Assembly: GCA_030068075.1 (NCBI GenBank)
Contig: CM057830.1
Span: 26,692,247-26,756,246, forward strand
DNA from: Paguma larvata
Taxonomy: Eukaryota > Chordata > Mammalia > Carnivora > Viverridae
Direction: 5' to 3'
Length of the DNA: 64,000 nt
This document shows positions 9,585-20,439 of the stretch, piece after piece; the first letter of the stretch is position 1, and each line of letters starts with the position of its first letter. The position numbers and the translations under genes were made by a program. The notes below the pieces were generated by a model. It did no database searches. It was not told where the DNA came from and saw nothing but the letters and a program-made list of their open reading frames with translations.

Positions 9585-10949
9585 AGAGTTTGAGGTCACG
9601 TTTAAAAATTTTTGGTAAATTAAAGATAGGGTAGCAGTTACCAAGGTTATTAAATGTTTAAGTGAAAATTTAATCAACACTAAATGACACTGTCTACATA
9701 TACTTTTGCTACTCATGAAGAAAAGAGCATCGCTTCATTAAAAATATGGAATCCCAGGCACTCTCCAAATTACAGTATCAGAATCTGAATTTAACACAGA
9801 CCTCAGGTGATTCAGATTTAAAGTTTGGTATATACAACTGTTATGCTCTAATTGTAGGAGGACGTGAAGTAATGAAAATTAGCCAATATAAACATTTCAC
9901 GGAGGGAAAGCGAGGAAATTCCTTCATTTGTTACATTATTAGTTCTAAAGAGATTTTATAATGATCCAGAAACTTCTATCAGCCCTGACCAAGTGCATAC
10001 CAGAGTTTAGGTAAAAAGGAGTTTCAGAATACAATCCATTTTTAAAAAACTTCTTGATTTTTTAAAATTGCCTTTCCTTGGCTACCCATTGGTATGGAGA
10101 GATTTTTGATTATGTAACATATCACATTAGTGAGTAACAAAGTCAGCAAAATCAAGTACTGCTACTTCCTGTGTAGTTCTAAATCATGTTGATAGCAATA
10201 TGATCATCATCCGAGGTAAGAACTCACATGCAAATGTGAGCTTGCTCAGAATTACATAAGCACGGAGTCAGGTTGGTTTGGTCAAGCATAGTTAAAGTAA
10301 ATAATAGCTCAACAGAAAAAGAAATATTTTTAAGACTTTGAGTTCAGCTCTATTTATTCTCTGAGTTTACAAGTTGGTCATTTAAACTAAAATGATAGTG
10401 TAGCTTGGTTTGTTTTCTCTCTGAATTGGCCAATCGTGGAATAAATTGTTTGATTTGATTAGTAGTTTTGTAACTGAGTAGGCAATGTCTCAGGATTTAC
10501 TTCCTCCAAAGACTAATAAAGAATAAATGAGTGTCCATCCTGTTTACAAAAACATAAGTTTCTTGAGCACAGCTGAGCTTACCTAACACTTTAGAACTAA
10601 AATGAAATAAAAGGATATATCATATTTGGTTGTATTATAAAATGGACTAACATAATCTAAATGAAGCTTCATTTTACGATGCACCACATAATTAAAGTAT
10701 ATTGGAAAGCTCCAGTTTCTTGAAGCCACGCAAAACATGGTTTCAAAACCGTTAAGATGTTCTTATGCTTTAAATTACTTCCAAACTTATCGAGATGAAT
10801 GGGGTAAATACAACTTTTTGGTCTATTCTTCTTGCCACCACACACACACAAAAAAAACATATTATTTGAATGTTCTATTAATGGATATATGACTTTTTTC
10901 CCATTCATAATTTTAATTCGTAAAAAAATTTACGAGAAACTAGCTTGAC
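9585..10949. other. Unique AT-rich stretch
   Basis: No gene or repeat family is recognised. Frames are short: 71 codons at 9746 and 79 codons at 10669 on the minus strand, neither with a domain. Confidence 0.5.
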
Positions 10950-11002
10950 TTTTTAAAGTTTATTTATTTGTTTTGAGAGACAGAATGTAGACAGGTGAGT
11001 GG

Positions 11003-11046
<44 letters not shown>

Positions 11047-11170
11047 CCCAAGCAAGCTCCACACCCAGCACACAGCCTGATGCAGGACTCAGTCCCAGGA
11101 ACCATGAGATCATGAGCTAAGCTGAAATGAAGAGTCATGCGCTTAAACGACTGAGCCACCCTGGCATCCC
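10950..11170 (-). mobile_element. CAN-SINE (SINEC), minus strand, with expanded (GA)n
   Basis: The structure is tail AAGTTTATTTATTTG, then (GA)n, then AATCCCAAGCAAGCTCC, then GACTGAGCCACCCTGGC, which is the head in reverse. Divergence in the head shows some age. Confidence 0.92.
11006..11043. repeat. (GA)n microsatellite inside a SINE
   Basis: About 19 GA units arose from the CT-rich stretch of the surrounding SINE. Confidence 0.95.
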
Positions 11171-11374
11171 ATTAACTTTATTATAATGTAAATATTTCCC
11201 CTGGATTCCTGGAATGTGGTTTATATAGAACTTCTTGCTCCTTCATTACTGTCTTGAACTAATATACTTCTATAATACTACCTTATTACACACTGTACCA
11301 GTTCTTAAGCTAAATGTGGATGGCTATTTTTTAGGGCCCAGGAAAGTGAGAAATAATAAAAAAAATAATGACCA
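11171..11374. other. Unique spacer between SINEs
   Basis: AT-rich sequence of about 200 bases with nothing recognised. Confidence 0.5.
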
Positions 11375-11532
11375 GGGGCGCCTGGGTGGCTCAGTCAATT
11401 GAACATCTGAATCTTGACTTTTGCTTAAGTCATGTGTTGGGCAGCATGCTGGGCATGGAGCCTGCTTGAGATTCTCTCTCTCCCTCTGCCCCTTTCCACC
11501 ACTGGTGCTCTTTCTCTCTTTTAAAAAAAAAA
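11375..11532 (+). mobile_element. CAN-SINE (SINEC), internally shortened
   Basis: The head GGGGCGCCTGGGTGGCTCAG is well preserved, but the middle block is shortened to GGGCATGGAGCCTGCTTGAG. A CT-rich run and poly(A) follow. Flanks ATAATGACCA and TCAATAACCA may be a degraded duplication. The frames on both strands here are repeat-derived. Confidence 0.92.
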
Positions 11533-11688
11533 TCAATAACCAAAAACCAGTTTCTGGGAAAAAGCAGGCAATGAGTTGGAAAGTGAATGGAAATAACTTG
11601 CTTTGAATATTTAAGAACTTAAATAAAATGGAACACATTGTATTTCTCTTCTTTGTTGATAATAACTCACTAAAATTACCCTTTTTCT

Positions 11689-11913
11689 GGGGTGCCTGGG
11701 TGGCTCAGTCGGTTGAGCATCCGACTTCAGCTCAGGTCATGATCTCGCGGTCTGTGAGTTAGAGCCCCATGTTGGGCTCTGTGCTGACGGCTCAGAGCCT
11801 GGAGCCTGCTTCACATTCTGTGTCTCCCGCTCTCTCTGCCCCTTGCCCACTCATGCTCTGTCTCTCTCTGTCTCAAAAACAAACAAACATTAAAAAATAT
11901 ATAAAAATAAAAT
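11689..11913 (+). mobile_element. CAN-SINE (SINEC), young, full length
   Basis: The SINE is complete and near consensus. A perfect 17-base target-site duplication, AAAATTACCCTTTTTCT, flanks it (11672-11688 and 11914-11930). Perfect duplications indicate recent insertion. Confidence 0.98.
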
Positions 11914-11930
11914 AAAATTACCCTTTTTCT

Positions 11931-12817
11931 ATTCATTGATCCAAAGATAAAAGGAGCATTTAGCAGGTAAATCATATCTGTTCTACCTTGTCTTATATTA
12001 TTTTTCACTTTGTCCTCCTTATTATTAATGTAATAGATGTGTTATGATGAGACCTAAATGTAAACCTAAGATTAGAGAGCTGGGTGGCCACAAAAGCTAG
12101 GAACTATTGTATACAAGTGCTAGAATTCCAGTTTTAATGAGTACAGAAGCCACTTTGTATCATAACAGGAATACTTGTAATTTTCCAACTTTTTAATGAC
12201 TTTTGGGTGATTGCAAAATTTCCAGGAAAATTCTCCACATCTGGCATATTCTGTAACCCATGAAGAACAGAACAAAGATTGTGAATGTGGGCAAATGTAC
12301 TGTGTGTCAAAAGTGTATAGGTCAAACCCCCAAACTAAGCATACGGTTTTTTTGGTAAGAAAAAAAGACATTCAGGAGATTACAAGTCTAGTTTCTACAA
12401 CTAAAACACACTACGACATCGATTTGGTCTTGTCCTAAATCCATCTGGGAATTCCTAACTGGTAGAAGAGTAAAATGTTAGAGATTCATGGTTTCTAAGC
12501 TTGCTGAGGCCTGTGAGTGCCTTCCCTATACAGAGCATTATTCACTTCTGTGTAATATTCCACACAGCAGTTAAACTCCATAACACACATACATATGTGT
12601 GTATACATATAGAAAACAAATATACAAATATGCATAAAATGTATTGTCTATTTTTATTCAATATTATCTAGAAACCAGAAAATAATGTTTACACTATTCA
12701 TTTATCAACATAGATATTTCTCTCCAAATACCATGTGTGTGAAACAGTGAAGAAAAGAAAACTACTCATATAAAGAACATTTCAAACAAATATAATTACA
12801 AAAACCCTATGACATAC
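11931..12817. other. Unique AT-rich stretch
   Basis: Overlapping frames at 12120-12438 exist on both strands, with no known domain. A TA/CA-rich patch lies near 12585-12640. No repeat family was identified. Confidence 0.45.
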
Positions 12818-12834
12818 TCAAAATTATATTTCTT

Positions 12835-13046
12835 TTTTTAAATTTTTTTTAACGTTTTATTTATTTTTGAGAGACAGAGAGTGAGCAGGGGAAGGGCAGA
12901 GAGAGAGGGAGACACAGAATCCGAAGCAGGCTCCAGGCTCTGAGCTTTCAGCACAGGGCCCGACGCGGGGCTTGAACCCACAGACCGTGAGATCATGACC
13001 TGAGCTGAAGTCGGCCGCTTAACCGACTGAGCCACCCAGGTGCCCC
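12835..13046 (-). mobile_element. CAN-SINE (SINEC), young, minus strand
   Basis: A near-consensus copy in reverse: GAGAGACAGAGAGTGAGCAGG, GCACAGGGCCCGACGCGGGG and GACTGAGCCACCCAGGTGCC. A perfect 17-base duplication TCAAAATTATATTTCTT lies at 12818-12834 and 13047-13063. CpGs in the tRNA-like part are retained, consistent with youth. Confidence 0.98.
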
Positions 13047-13063
13047 TCAAAATTATATTTCTT

Positions 13064-14962
13064 ATATGTATGCAGGAAAGCAGTTGTGAAGAAAAAAATA
13101 ATTTTAGTTTTAATTTGATACAGAGAGATTGTCTACCTCGAGATATATAAATTAGTACCAGACAAGAGAGGCAAAGATAACCCTAATGATAAAACTCACA
13201 CGTTATGTGGGGGACTAAGGCATTTGAAAGACCCATTAGGCTTACTAATTAACAACAGCAAAGATGAAGATTTACATAAATGCTTTGGAATCTAAGTGCT
13301 TACATTTTCTCTGTATTAGCTGAATCTATGCATTGAAATGTTATATTCCTATACTTTGTTGTGTCCCATCTCGAATTTCTTTTCTGTCCAGAAAGCAAAA
13401 TGAAGCCAGATTAAGGATTAAGAAAATTTGCAGAAACTGAGAAACTGAGCTAATTTAAGAGAGAGTATAGCAAGCTATTTCTATGCCCATGTGTAGCAAT
13501 GCCCGATTCAAATTAAAAATAAGCTGTACACTTGTCCATTCAGATTCCTCATCTTCTTTGTTAAGAAAACTCCAATTCCATTCACGTATCAAGAGGCAAT
13601 GTGCTCAGATAATGTCCCCATCCCATAAGAACCAAGTGTGATTGGCCCATTGTTGATTCTGTTCTTTATAGCCAGTAAATGGCCAGAGAAGTGTCATACT
13701 GACATGCCTAAATCAATGACGGACAAGCTACTTCTGGACTCCCGGGTACATAAGATATTGTACCTCTATTTCAAAGTTACATTTAACTGGTATCTAGGTC
13801 TATGGACTTATATCCCTATCTATATATGTATATATATATCTATGTCTATTTAGATCAACTAACAAATCAATGTTTTTATAGCAAAGTATATTAGTGGATA
13901 GTTGTGATTTTACCCAATTATTCTTATCCCCAGCAATTTAGAAAAAATCCAGTGTTGATGGTATTGGTGGTGTGTAGTCACATTTTGAGAAAATGAGGTT
14001 TTCAAGGTTTCCCAGAGAGAAATAAATGAAACTAATAAAATTTGGTTAGTTTAACTTGTGAAAAAAACAAGGAAATGTTAAGGTGTGAACTCAGAACTTT
14101 CTAGGTTGAGATGCCCACAGATCTAAAATACTTCGGATTTATTAATGACTAGAATAAATCCAACAGAAATAGAACACACGGTTATAATTCAAGAAAAAAA
14201 AGAAATAGAACACATTAATGTCAATGCTTAACCTATTCAAACATTTGGGAGGTGTAACCAAATCTTCATGTGTAATTTCTGAGGCAGACTGGAAAAAGAT
14301 TTAAACTTTGGATATATAAATAGAAATCAGTGCCTTGATGTTGATCCTATATGTGACATTTTCTAGTATTCAAGAGGCATGATATAGACAAATAATTTAC
14401 GTGAGGAAATAAATGGAAGAGGAAAACACAGTCATTTTGAGATTATTAACAAGAATGTCTAAAACAAACAAACACTGAGGTGGCTACCAGAGAGAGCTTT
14501 TGACAATTTTTTTCTTAAGTGTTTTTTTTTTTTTTTTTCCTTCATATCTGCCCATTTCGGTTTTTTTTTTTTTTCTTTCTTTCCACCTCAGGTCGTTTCC
14601 TTTGCCCACTACATTTGTCAATAGACCTCTCTTCATTGGCTGTTTCGTCTGCCCACCACAGTTCTTTGTTTCTCAAAGTTGTAAAGGGACAACTGGATGA
14701 TCTCATTAATGGCGAGACTATTTGGAAAATAGTGTCATACATGGTTCCTTTTAAAATGTGTGGCATTCATGTCCGCGTGAGGAAGAACAGATCCTCCTAA
14801 GAAATTCTTGGAGATTTGGGGCTGCACTTGATGATTCAAGTTTGAAACTTACTCATGAAGAGTTAAAGAGATGGTATTTAGAGGTATACACGGTGTCATT
14901 TTAATGTTCACAAGCTTATGGTGACAATTCAATTACTAACAAAAAAAAAAAAACCTGTATCG
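13064..14962. other. Unique AT-rich stretch with two long T runs
   Basis: No gene or repeat family is recognised. T runs of about 17 and 14 bases lie at 14522-14538 and 14561-14574, and a TATATC-rich patch lies near 13808-13845. The frames at 14500-14800 are low-complexity (Phe-rich from the T runs). Confidence 0.45.
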
Positions 14963-15521
14963 TGTGATGGTTAATTTAATGTGTCACTGTGCTAGGCTTA
15001 GGGATGCCTGGATAGCTGGCGAAACATTATTTTTAGACGTGCCTGTGAGGGCGTTCCTGGAAGAGAAGAGCGTTGGAATGAATAGCCCGAGCAAAGAGGA
15101 CCCCTCCTCCACCAATGTGAGGGTGCAACATCCAGTCTCTTGGGGGCACTGAGAGGACAAAAAGATGAGTAACGGTGAATTCTCTCTTCTTGAGTTGGAA
15201 CATTTATTTTCTCCTTCCCTTAGACACAGGAAGTCTTACTTCTTGGTGCCTTCAAAGCCTAGCTTTGACACCATGAGCCCCTCATTTCTCAGGCCTTTGG
15301 CCTGTCTGGAAAATACATCATTGGTTTCCTGATTCTCAGGCTTTCAGATTCACTTGGACTGAATTATACCACTAGTTTTCCTGGTTCCCCAGCTTCCAAA
15401 AGCCAAATTGTGGGAGTTCTCAATCTCTGTAACTGCATGAGCCAATTCCTAAAATAAATCTCCTCCTATACCTACCTTTGCATATCCTACCGGTTCTGTT
15501 TCTCTGGAGAACCCTAATACG
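14963..15521 (+). mobile_element. Ancient ERVL-type solo LTR (MLT2-like)
   Basis: It begins TGTGATGGTTAATTTAATGTG and ends with TTCTGTTTCTCTGGAGAACCC then TAATAC, the ends I recall for an ERVL-class mammalian LTR. Inside are GAGCCAATTCCTAAAATAAA (a polyadenylation-signal region) and a block ending TCTCAATCTCTGTAACTGCATG. No internal retroviral genes flank it, so it is a solo LTR left by recombination. The subfamily is uncertain. Confidence 0.75.
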
Positions 15522-15584
15522 TAACTTCTGAAATTCTTATTAAAACAACAAACACATATAATCGCATTTAAAAGATCATCACAT

Positions 15585-15746
15585 AGGGGTATTTCACTGG
15601 CTCAGTCCGTTAAGCGTCTGACTTCAGCTCAGTCATGATGTCAAGGTTCGTGGGTTTGAGCCCCATGTCGGACTCTGTGCTGAAAGCTCGGAGCCTAGAG
15701 CCTGCTTCAGATTCTGTGTCTCCTTCTCTCTTTGCCCCTCTCCTTA

Positions 15747-15792
<46 letters not shown>

Positions 15793-15818
15793 AATAACTA
15801 AACATTAAACATAATTTA
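15585..15818 (+). mobile_element. CAN-SINE (SINEC) with expanded (CT)n
   Basis: The head is diverged (GTATTTCACTGGCTCAGTCC) but the rest is clear: GGGTTTGAGCCCCATGTCGG, GCTGAAAGCTCGGAGCC, (CT)n and AAAAATAACTAAACATT. Confidence 0.93.
15752..15789. repeat. (CT)n microsatellite inside a SINE
   Basis: About 19 CT units grew out of the SINE's CT-rich block. Confidence 0.95.
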
Positions 15819-17855
15819 AACTCACTTTCTTTGCTTAACTTAATGTTATTTAGATACTTCCTCATAAAGAAAATAACTCATGATTAGTCATTTATATTCC
15901 TATACAAAAAGGTGGGAAAAGACACTTACATGTTTGTATTTGGACATGAACAATGGTAAATTTCTCTTTATATCATGTGAGCCAGCAATACACTCTCTCT
16001 CTTAAATGCTACATTCTCAGTCAGTTTGAAATGAAGATCTGAGAAAAAGAAAATCAACCTAAAACAATAGTGAACATCAAAAGAAGGTCCATATCCTATT
16101 AAGAAACCAGACTCACACCTATTCTAGTATTTACATGTCAAGTACATACTGGAAATGATCATTTACCTGAAAATTTGGTCAGAACCAAGAGAAATGAATG
16201 CAAGTTTTTCTATACATGTATGGAGACAAATTAGGTCTTGAGAACAATCGCTTAATAATCAACACCCACATCACTTCACTGATTAAACAGAGCTAGAATG
16301 ACAGAGAGGCAAGCTATATAGATAGTGAAGAGGAAGACATCATTACGGAGTTAAAAAACTTCATCTATTTCATTAAAGCTCAACACAGAACTTTATCATT
16401 TCAGAGGCAAACCAAGCCACTGACAAAAAAACTATGTTCAGCAACAATTTCTGATCTATCAAAGAGAACAAATGTGTGAGGCCAAAGAAAAACTGGAAGA
16501 ATTTTAAGTGAACTCCCCCATTTAAGTGCCAAAATTACAACGGAATCTTGACATTTCACAACAGATGTCAGCAGGCAAGCAGTAAACATATAGTCTTCTC
16601 CATGGTCCTCTACTCAGGGAAACCAAGAGATCCAGGAAGATCTAAGAGCATTTTTCAAACTCTTTCCAGGTCATCATTCTTACCAATTTTGTTCGTTTAA
16701 TTGCAATTTACTCACAAAGAAACTAAGAAAATCACATCATTAATTAGCAGTGGTTCCTGATTAATATCCTAGGATAATGTACAAACCAAACTCTGAATAT
16801 ACCTGGTAACATCTGCCCTTTAATAAGAAAGGACATTTTAAAAAACCTTTTATTCCGTTCCATATGTGTAAGCACTATTCTGTAAATGGAAACAGAAAAT
16901 TTCATTAAAAATTAGGCATTTTTCAATTTCGCATTTGAATAGTTGAGAATGGACTCCCCGTGTTCTCGATGAGTTTGTCTATCTTATTTCAGTGGTACTG
17001 GTAACAATTACATATACATTTACTTTACATTCTAGCACATGGATTTGGTTGTGTGGAACGTACGGTATATATTTATCTTCTTCCACAGTGCATTTCTTTC
17101 TTTTTTATTACATCTTAGGGCTTTTAAAATAAATTTGACATATTTGCTGTTAAAATTATAGCAAAAGATCACTCACTAGCAGAAAGATGCGAGGTATCAA
17201 ATTAAAACAAGTACAGTAACAAATTCTAAAATTTATCACTATCCTAAAATTTGGGGCTCTGGGGTAGGTTAGATATATGTCAAGATAGTTAAATTTTTCC
17301 AAGGTGTTTAGCCACAAACATTTTAGTAACTCCCTTAGTCTGTTTTCCCAGTATTTCAATACAGATTTTGATCATACAATTCTTTGATTAGTGGGGAGAT
17401 GATACGAATAATTTGAAATCAGTTGTGATATTCAATAATTTTAAGGTTTAATATTTTATGTCCACTTCACAGAAGGAATAAACCAGAGAAAAAGAGCATC
17501 AGCCTAAAATAGAAATATTTTAATCAAGTGTTTTGGTAAATAAATAAAATAATAATGGTTACTAAAACTTGGTTAGAAAATTCCAAAATTTGTACAATAG
17601 AGAACAAAGCCAGTTTTAGATAAAAGTTTTGTTTTTTTTCCTTTTTTTTTATTTCACTAAAAATAAAAAAAATACAAAGTCTGATAGGTCTATAAGTTTT
17701 ATGACAAAAATTCTTGTAATAAACTAAAAACTATTTGAATGATTTAAACATAGAGAATGATTTATAAAATAGAACATTATGAATTTTTTCAATCATTTTA
17801 TTATATGTTATCCTTCTAGATACTTATGCATTATTTCACGGTGTGGAAAGGGTGT
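15819..17855. other. Unique AT-rich stretch, no gene recognised
   Basis: Two kilobases hold no recognised repeat and no open frame over 70 codons. A and T runs occur near 17630-17670. This is ordinary noncoding sequence as far as can be read. Confidence 0.5.
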
Positions 17856-17859
17856 TCCA

Positions 17860-18420
17860 TTTAAAAGATGCAGCCACTCTGGAAAAGAGTATGAGGGTTC
17901 CTCAAAAAGTTAAACAGAGAACTATCCTGTGCTCCGACAATAAGATTATTTGGGATTTTTCCAAAGAATACAAAAATAGTAATTTAAAAGGATACATGTA
18001 ACCCAGGATTTAAATCAGCATTACGTACAACAGCCCAACTATGGAAAGAGCCTGAATGTCCACTGACTTAAAAGTATAATGCTAAGTGAAAAAATCAATC
18101 GGAGAAAGACACATACCATATGATTTAACTCATATGTGGAATTTAAGAAATGAAACAAATGAACTAAGGGAAAAAAAGAGAGAAAGAGAGGCAAACCAAG
18201 AACGAACTGGTTACCAGAGGGGGAGAGAGCTGCAGGGGGGAGGGTCAAACAGGTGAAGGGTATTCACCCGGTAGTCGTCATGCACTTGTCATGATGAGCA
18301 CCGGGTAATGTATGGAAGTACTGAATCACTATTACGTACACCTGAAACTAATACAGCATCGTTTAACTAAGTGGAATTTAACTAACTTTAAAACACTGCC
18401 ATAAAAAAAATTTTAAAGAC
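17860..18420 (+). mobile_element. L1 3' end (ORF2 tail remnant plus 3' UTR)
   Basis: The copy reads through diverged ORF2 tail phrases (AGATGCAGCCACTCTGGAAAA, TAAAAGGATACATGTAACCC), then ACCATATGATTTAACTCATATG, the purine-rich GGGGGAGAGAGCTGCAGGGG and CACCTGAAACTAATACAGC, ending in an A-rich tail. It is 5'-truncated with no coding capacity. Confidence 0.92.
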
Positions 18421-18954
18421 CCTTAACATGTGTATGTAAAAACCAAAACAAAGCAAAATAAGTCATATATTTGATACTATATTCAAAGAAACTGCTTGGT
18501 ATGTCACTTGATCATGAGCAGACACCAACTGTCAAAAAATTTTATAATATCAGTCAAAAGTCACCACTCATGTCATTAAAATCACCTTATATTTAAGAAA
18601 CTCAAATAAATTTCCAGGGAAAATTCTGAATAAATATCACTACTATACTGAACGAAACTAAAAAGAAATAATTACTACATCATTTGAGTTAAAGGAACAC
18701 ATCTTTTAAATTTCTAAAACAGGGAAAGTGCTTTCTATCCCAGAATAACAATGATAAGGGGGATGGCCATTCATATTTTTAGGAAAAATATTCCCAAAAC
18801 ACTTGCTATTATTGGGGATAATTTAACACTTTACTATTAGTCGAATGTGATTATATAAATCTTACATACTTTTTAAAACTGTAACTACGTAACACATACC
18901 ACTTGGTTCTCTTAAAAACAAAAAAGGAAATAACACTAGCAGGGAGACTAAGGA
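18421..18954. other. Unique sequence, nothing recognised
   Basis: AT-rich sequence with no repeat family or open frame of note. Confidence 0.5.
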
Positions 18955-19120
18955 AGCAGAATATATGTCTGGTTTTGATGCACCAGTAATTTCAAGGCTT
19001 TAGGCAAGTCACTTAACCTCTCTGACCGTGCCTCCCGCCCAGTTTTCTCATCTGTAAAGAGACTGCGTGATCTTTCAAATGAATTCCAAGTCTAAAATTC
19101 TCATGTTCTGTGGTCTATCC
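18955..19120 (+). mobile_element. MIR SINE
   Basis: TTTAGGCAAGTCACTTAACC, CTCTGACC and TTTTCTCATCTGTAAAGAG match the MIR core in sense orientation; the 3' part is diverged. Confidence 0.88.
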
Positions 19121-20439
19121 TGAAGAATTCTTTAATTGAATCAACTGTTTATTTCCTTGATTTTATGCAACGCTGCACTTAATAAAAACAGATTGATAAA
19201 ATTCCCTGTCACCTATTAGTGAGTTTTATTATCTGAGCTATCATAAAAATGGCAGGACTTTGAGTTAGGTCATACACATCCACCTTCCTAGAAGGCCATG
19301 ATGCCAATTTTTAGGGGCACAGACCTCGGTAGCAATGTAAACTCCCAGTACTCTCTTCCCTGTTCAGTCTATTTCCAAGACTGCTGATTCACAAGACTTC
19401 AAAGATTTCCTACTGGAAGACAGACTCTCACAGAGTAATCCCCTCCTTTCCTGTACTCCTCATTCCTTTAGGACTTGTATATGAGCTTGAAAATTATCCT
19501 ATGGCTCCTCGTGTTAAGTGGATACTGGGTAAAAACTGATTTCTGGGTGATTATATGTACCAAGGGATAAAAACTTCAAAACTTAAGTAGGCTTCTACTT
19601 TTTTCCTTTTACTACTGACAGTTTAATCATATGTTTGAGCTAGACTTTACATTTCACAGACACTTGGGTTTATTGATAGTCTCACAAGCTCAGTTATACT
19701 TCATAATATTTACATCCATAATCAAGGGAAAGTCTTTTTACACATTTATACACAATAATATAAATGATCTCATATGTTCCCAATTGTCTAATTATTTCCC
19801 ATCTGCAACAGGGTACATTATGTGGATATGGAAACAAATGTCTTTCCAGATATTTTTGGTCTAGTTTAAAAATACGAACAAATAAGTGCAACTGAAAGAC
19901 AAAACACTGAATAGTCATGATGTAATAAAGCACAATGTATAGTAAATGTTATGTCAAAATAATTTTCGACAGCCGCACAGAGAAAATTATGCTCTGGTTC
20001 AACAGTAACACTCTTCAAGCCTAGAGCAAAGCTCTATTTCTTGGAAACATTTTTTTTCCTAGAAACATATGGCTTCCAACTTATGTGATTAATAAAAATC
20101 CTTGAAAATCATTTCATTCTGTGCTAGACGAGAAGGGGTATAAAACATACATATTTTGAACCAATCATAAACTACACATAAATTTTGACTTAAAATGGAA
20201 GCTGACTTTTCAGCTGAGAGTGTCTGTTACATCTCTGAGGGAAACCATATATTCATATTGTAATTTCAGGATTCGCTGTTTACGAAATTCTTTTTTTTTT
20301 TTTGTTTCATCGGAACATGTGGTTTAGAAAGACATTTGAGAAAAATGTCAAAATTCTTTACTCTCCCTTTTAATTATTAAATGGTAAGCAGAAAGTTTTA
20401 TTTATTCCTAAGGAATACAGTATTAGGATACTGAGATCA
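19121..20439. other. Unique AT-rich stretch
   Basis: No repeat family or gene is recognised. Frames of 77 and 79 codons near 19631-19933 overlap on opposite strands and have no domain. Confidence 0.45.

Noticed and set aside
11324..11638. 104-codon minus-strand frame
   Set aside because: It spans a SINE and its poly(A) region; the Pro/Leu/Phe-rich text comes from the repeat.
14519..14800. 93-codon Phe-rich frame
   Set aside because: It is produced by two long T runs.
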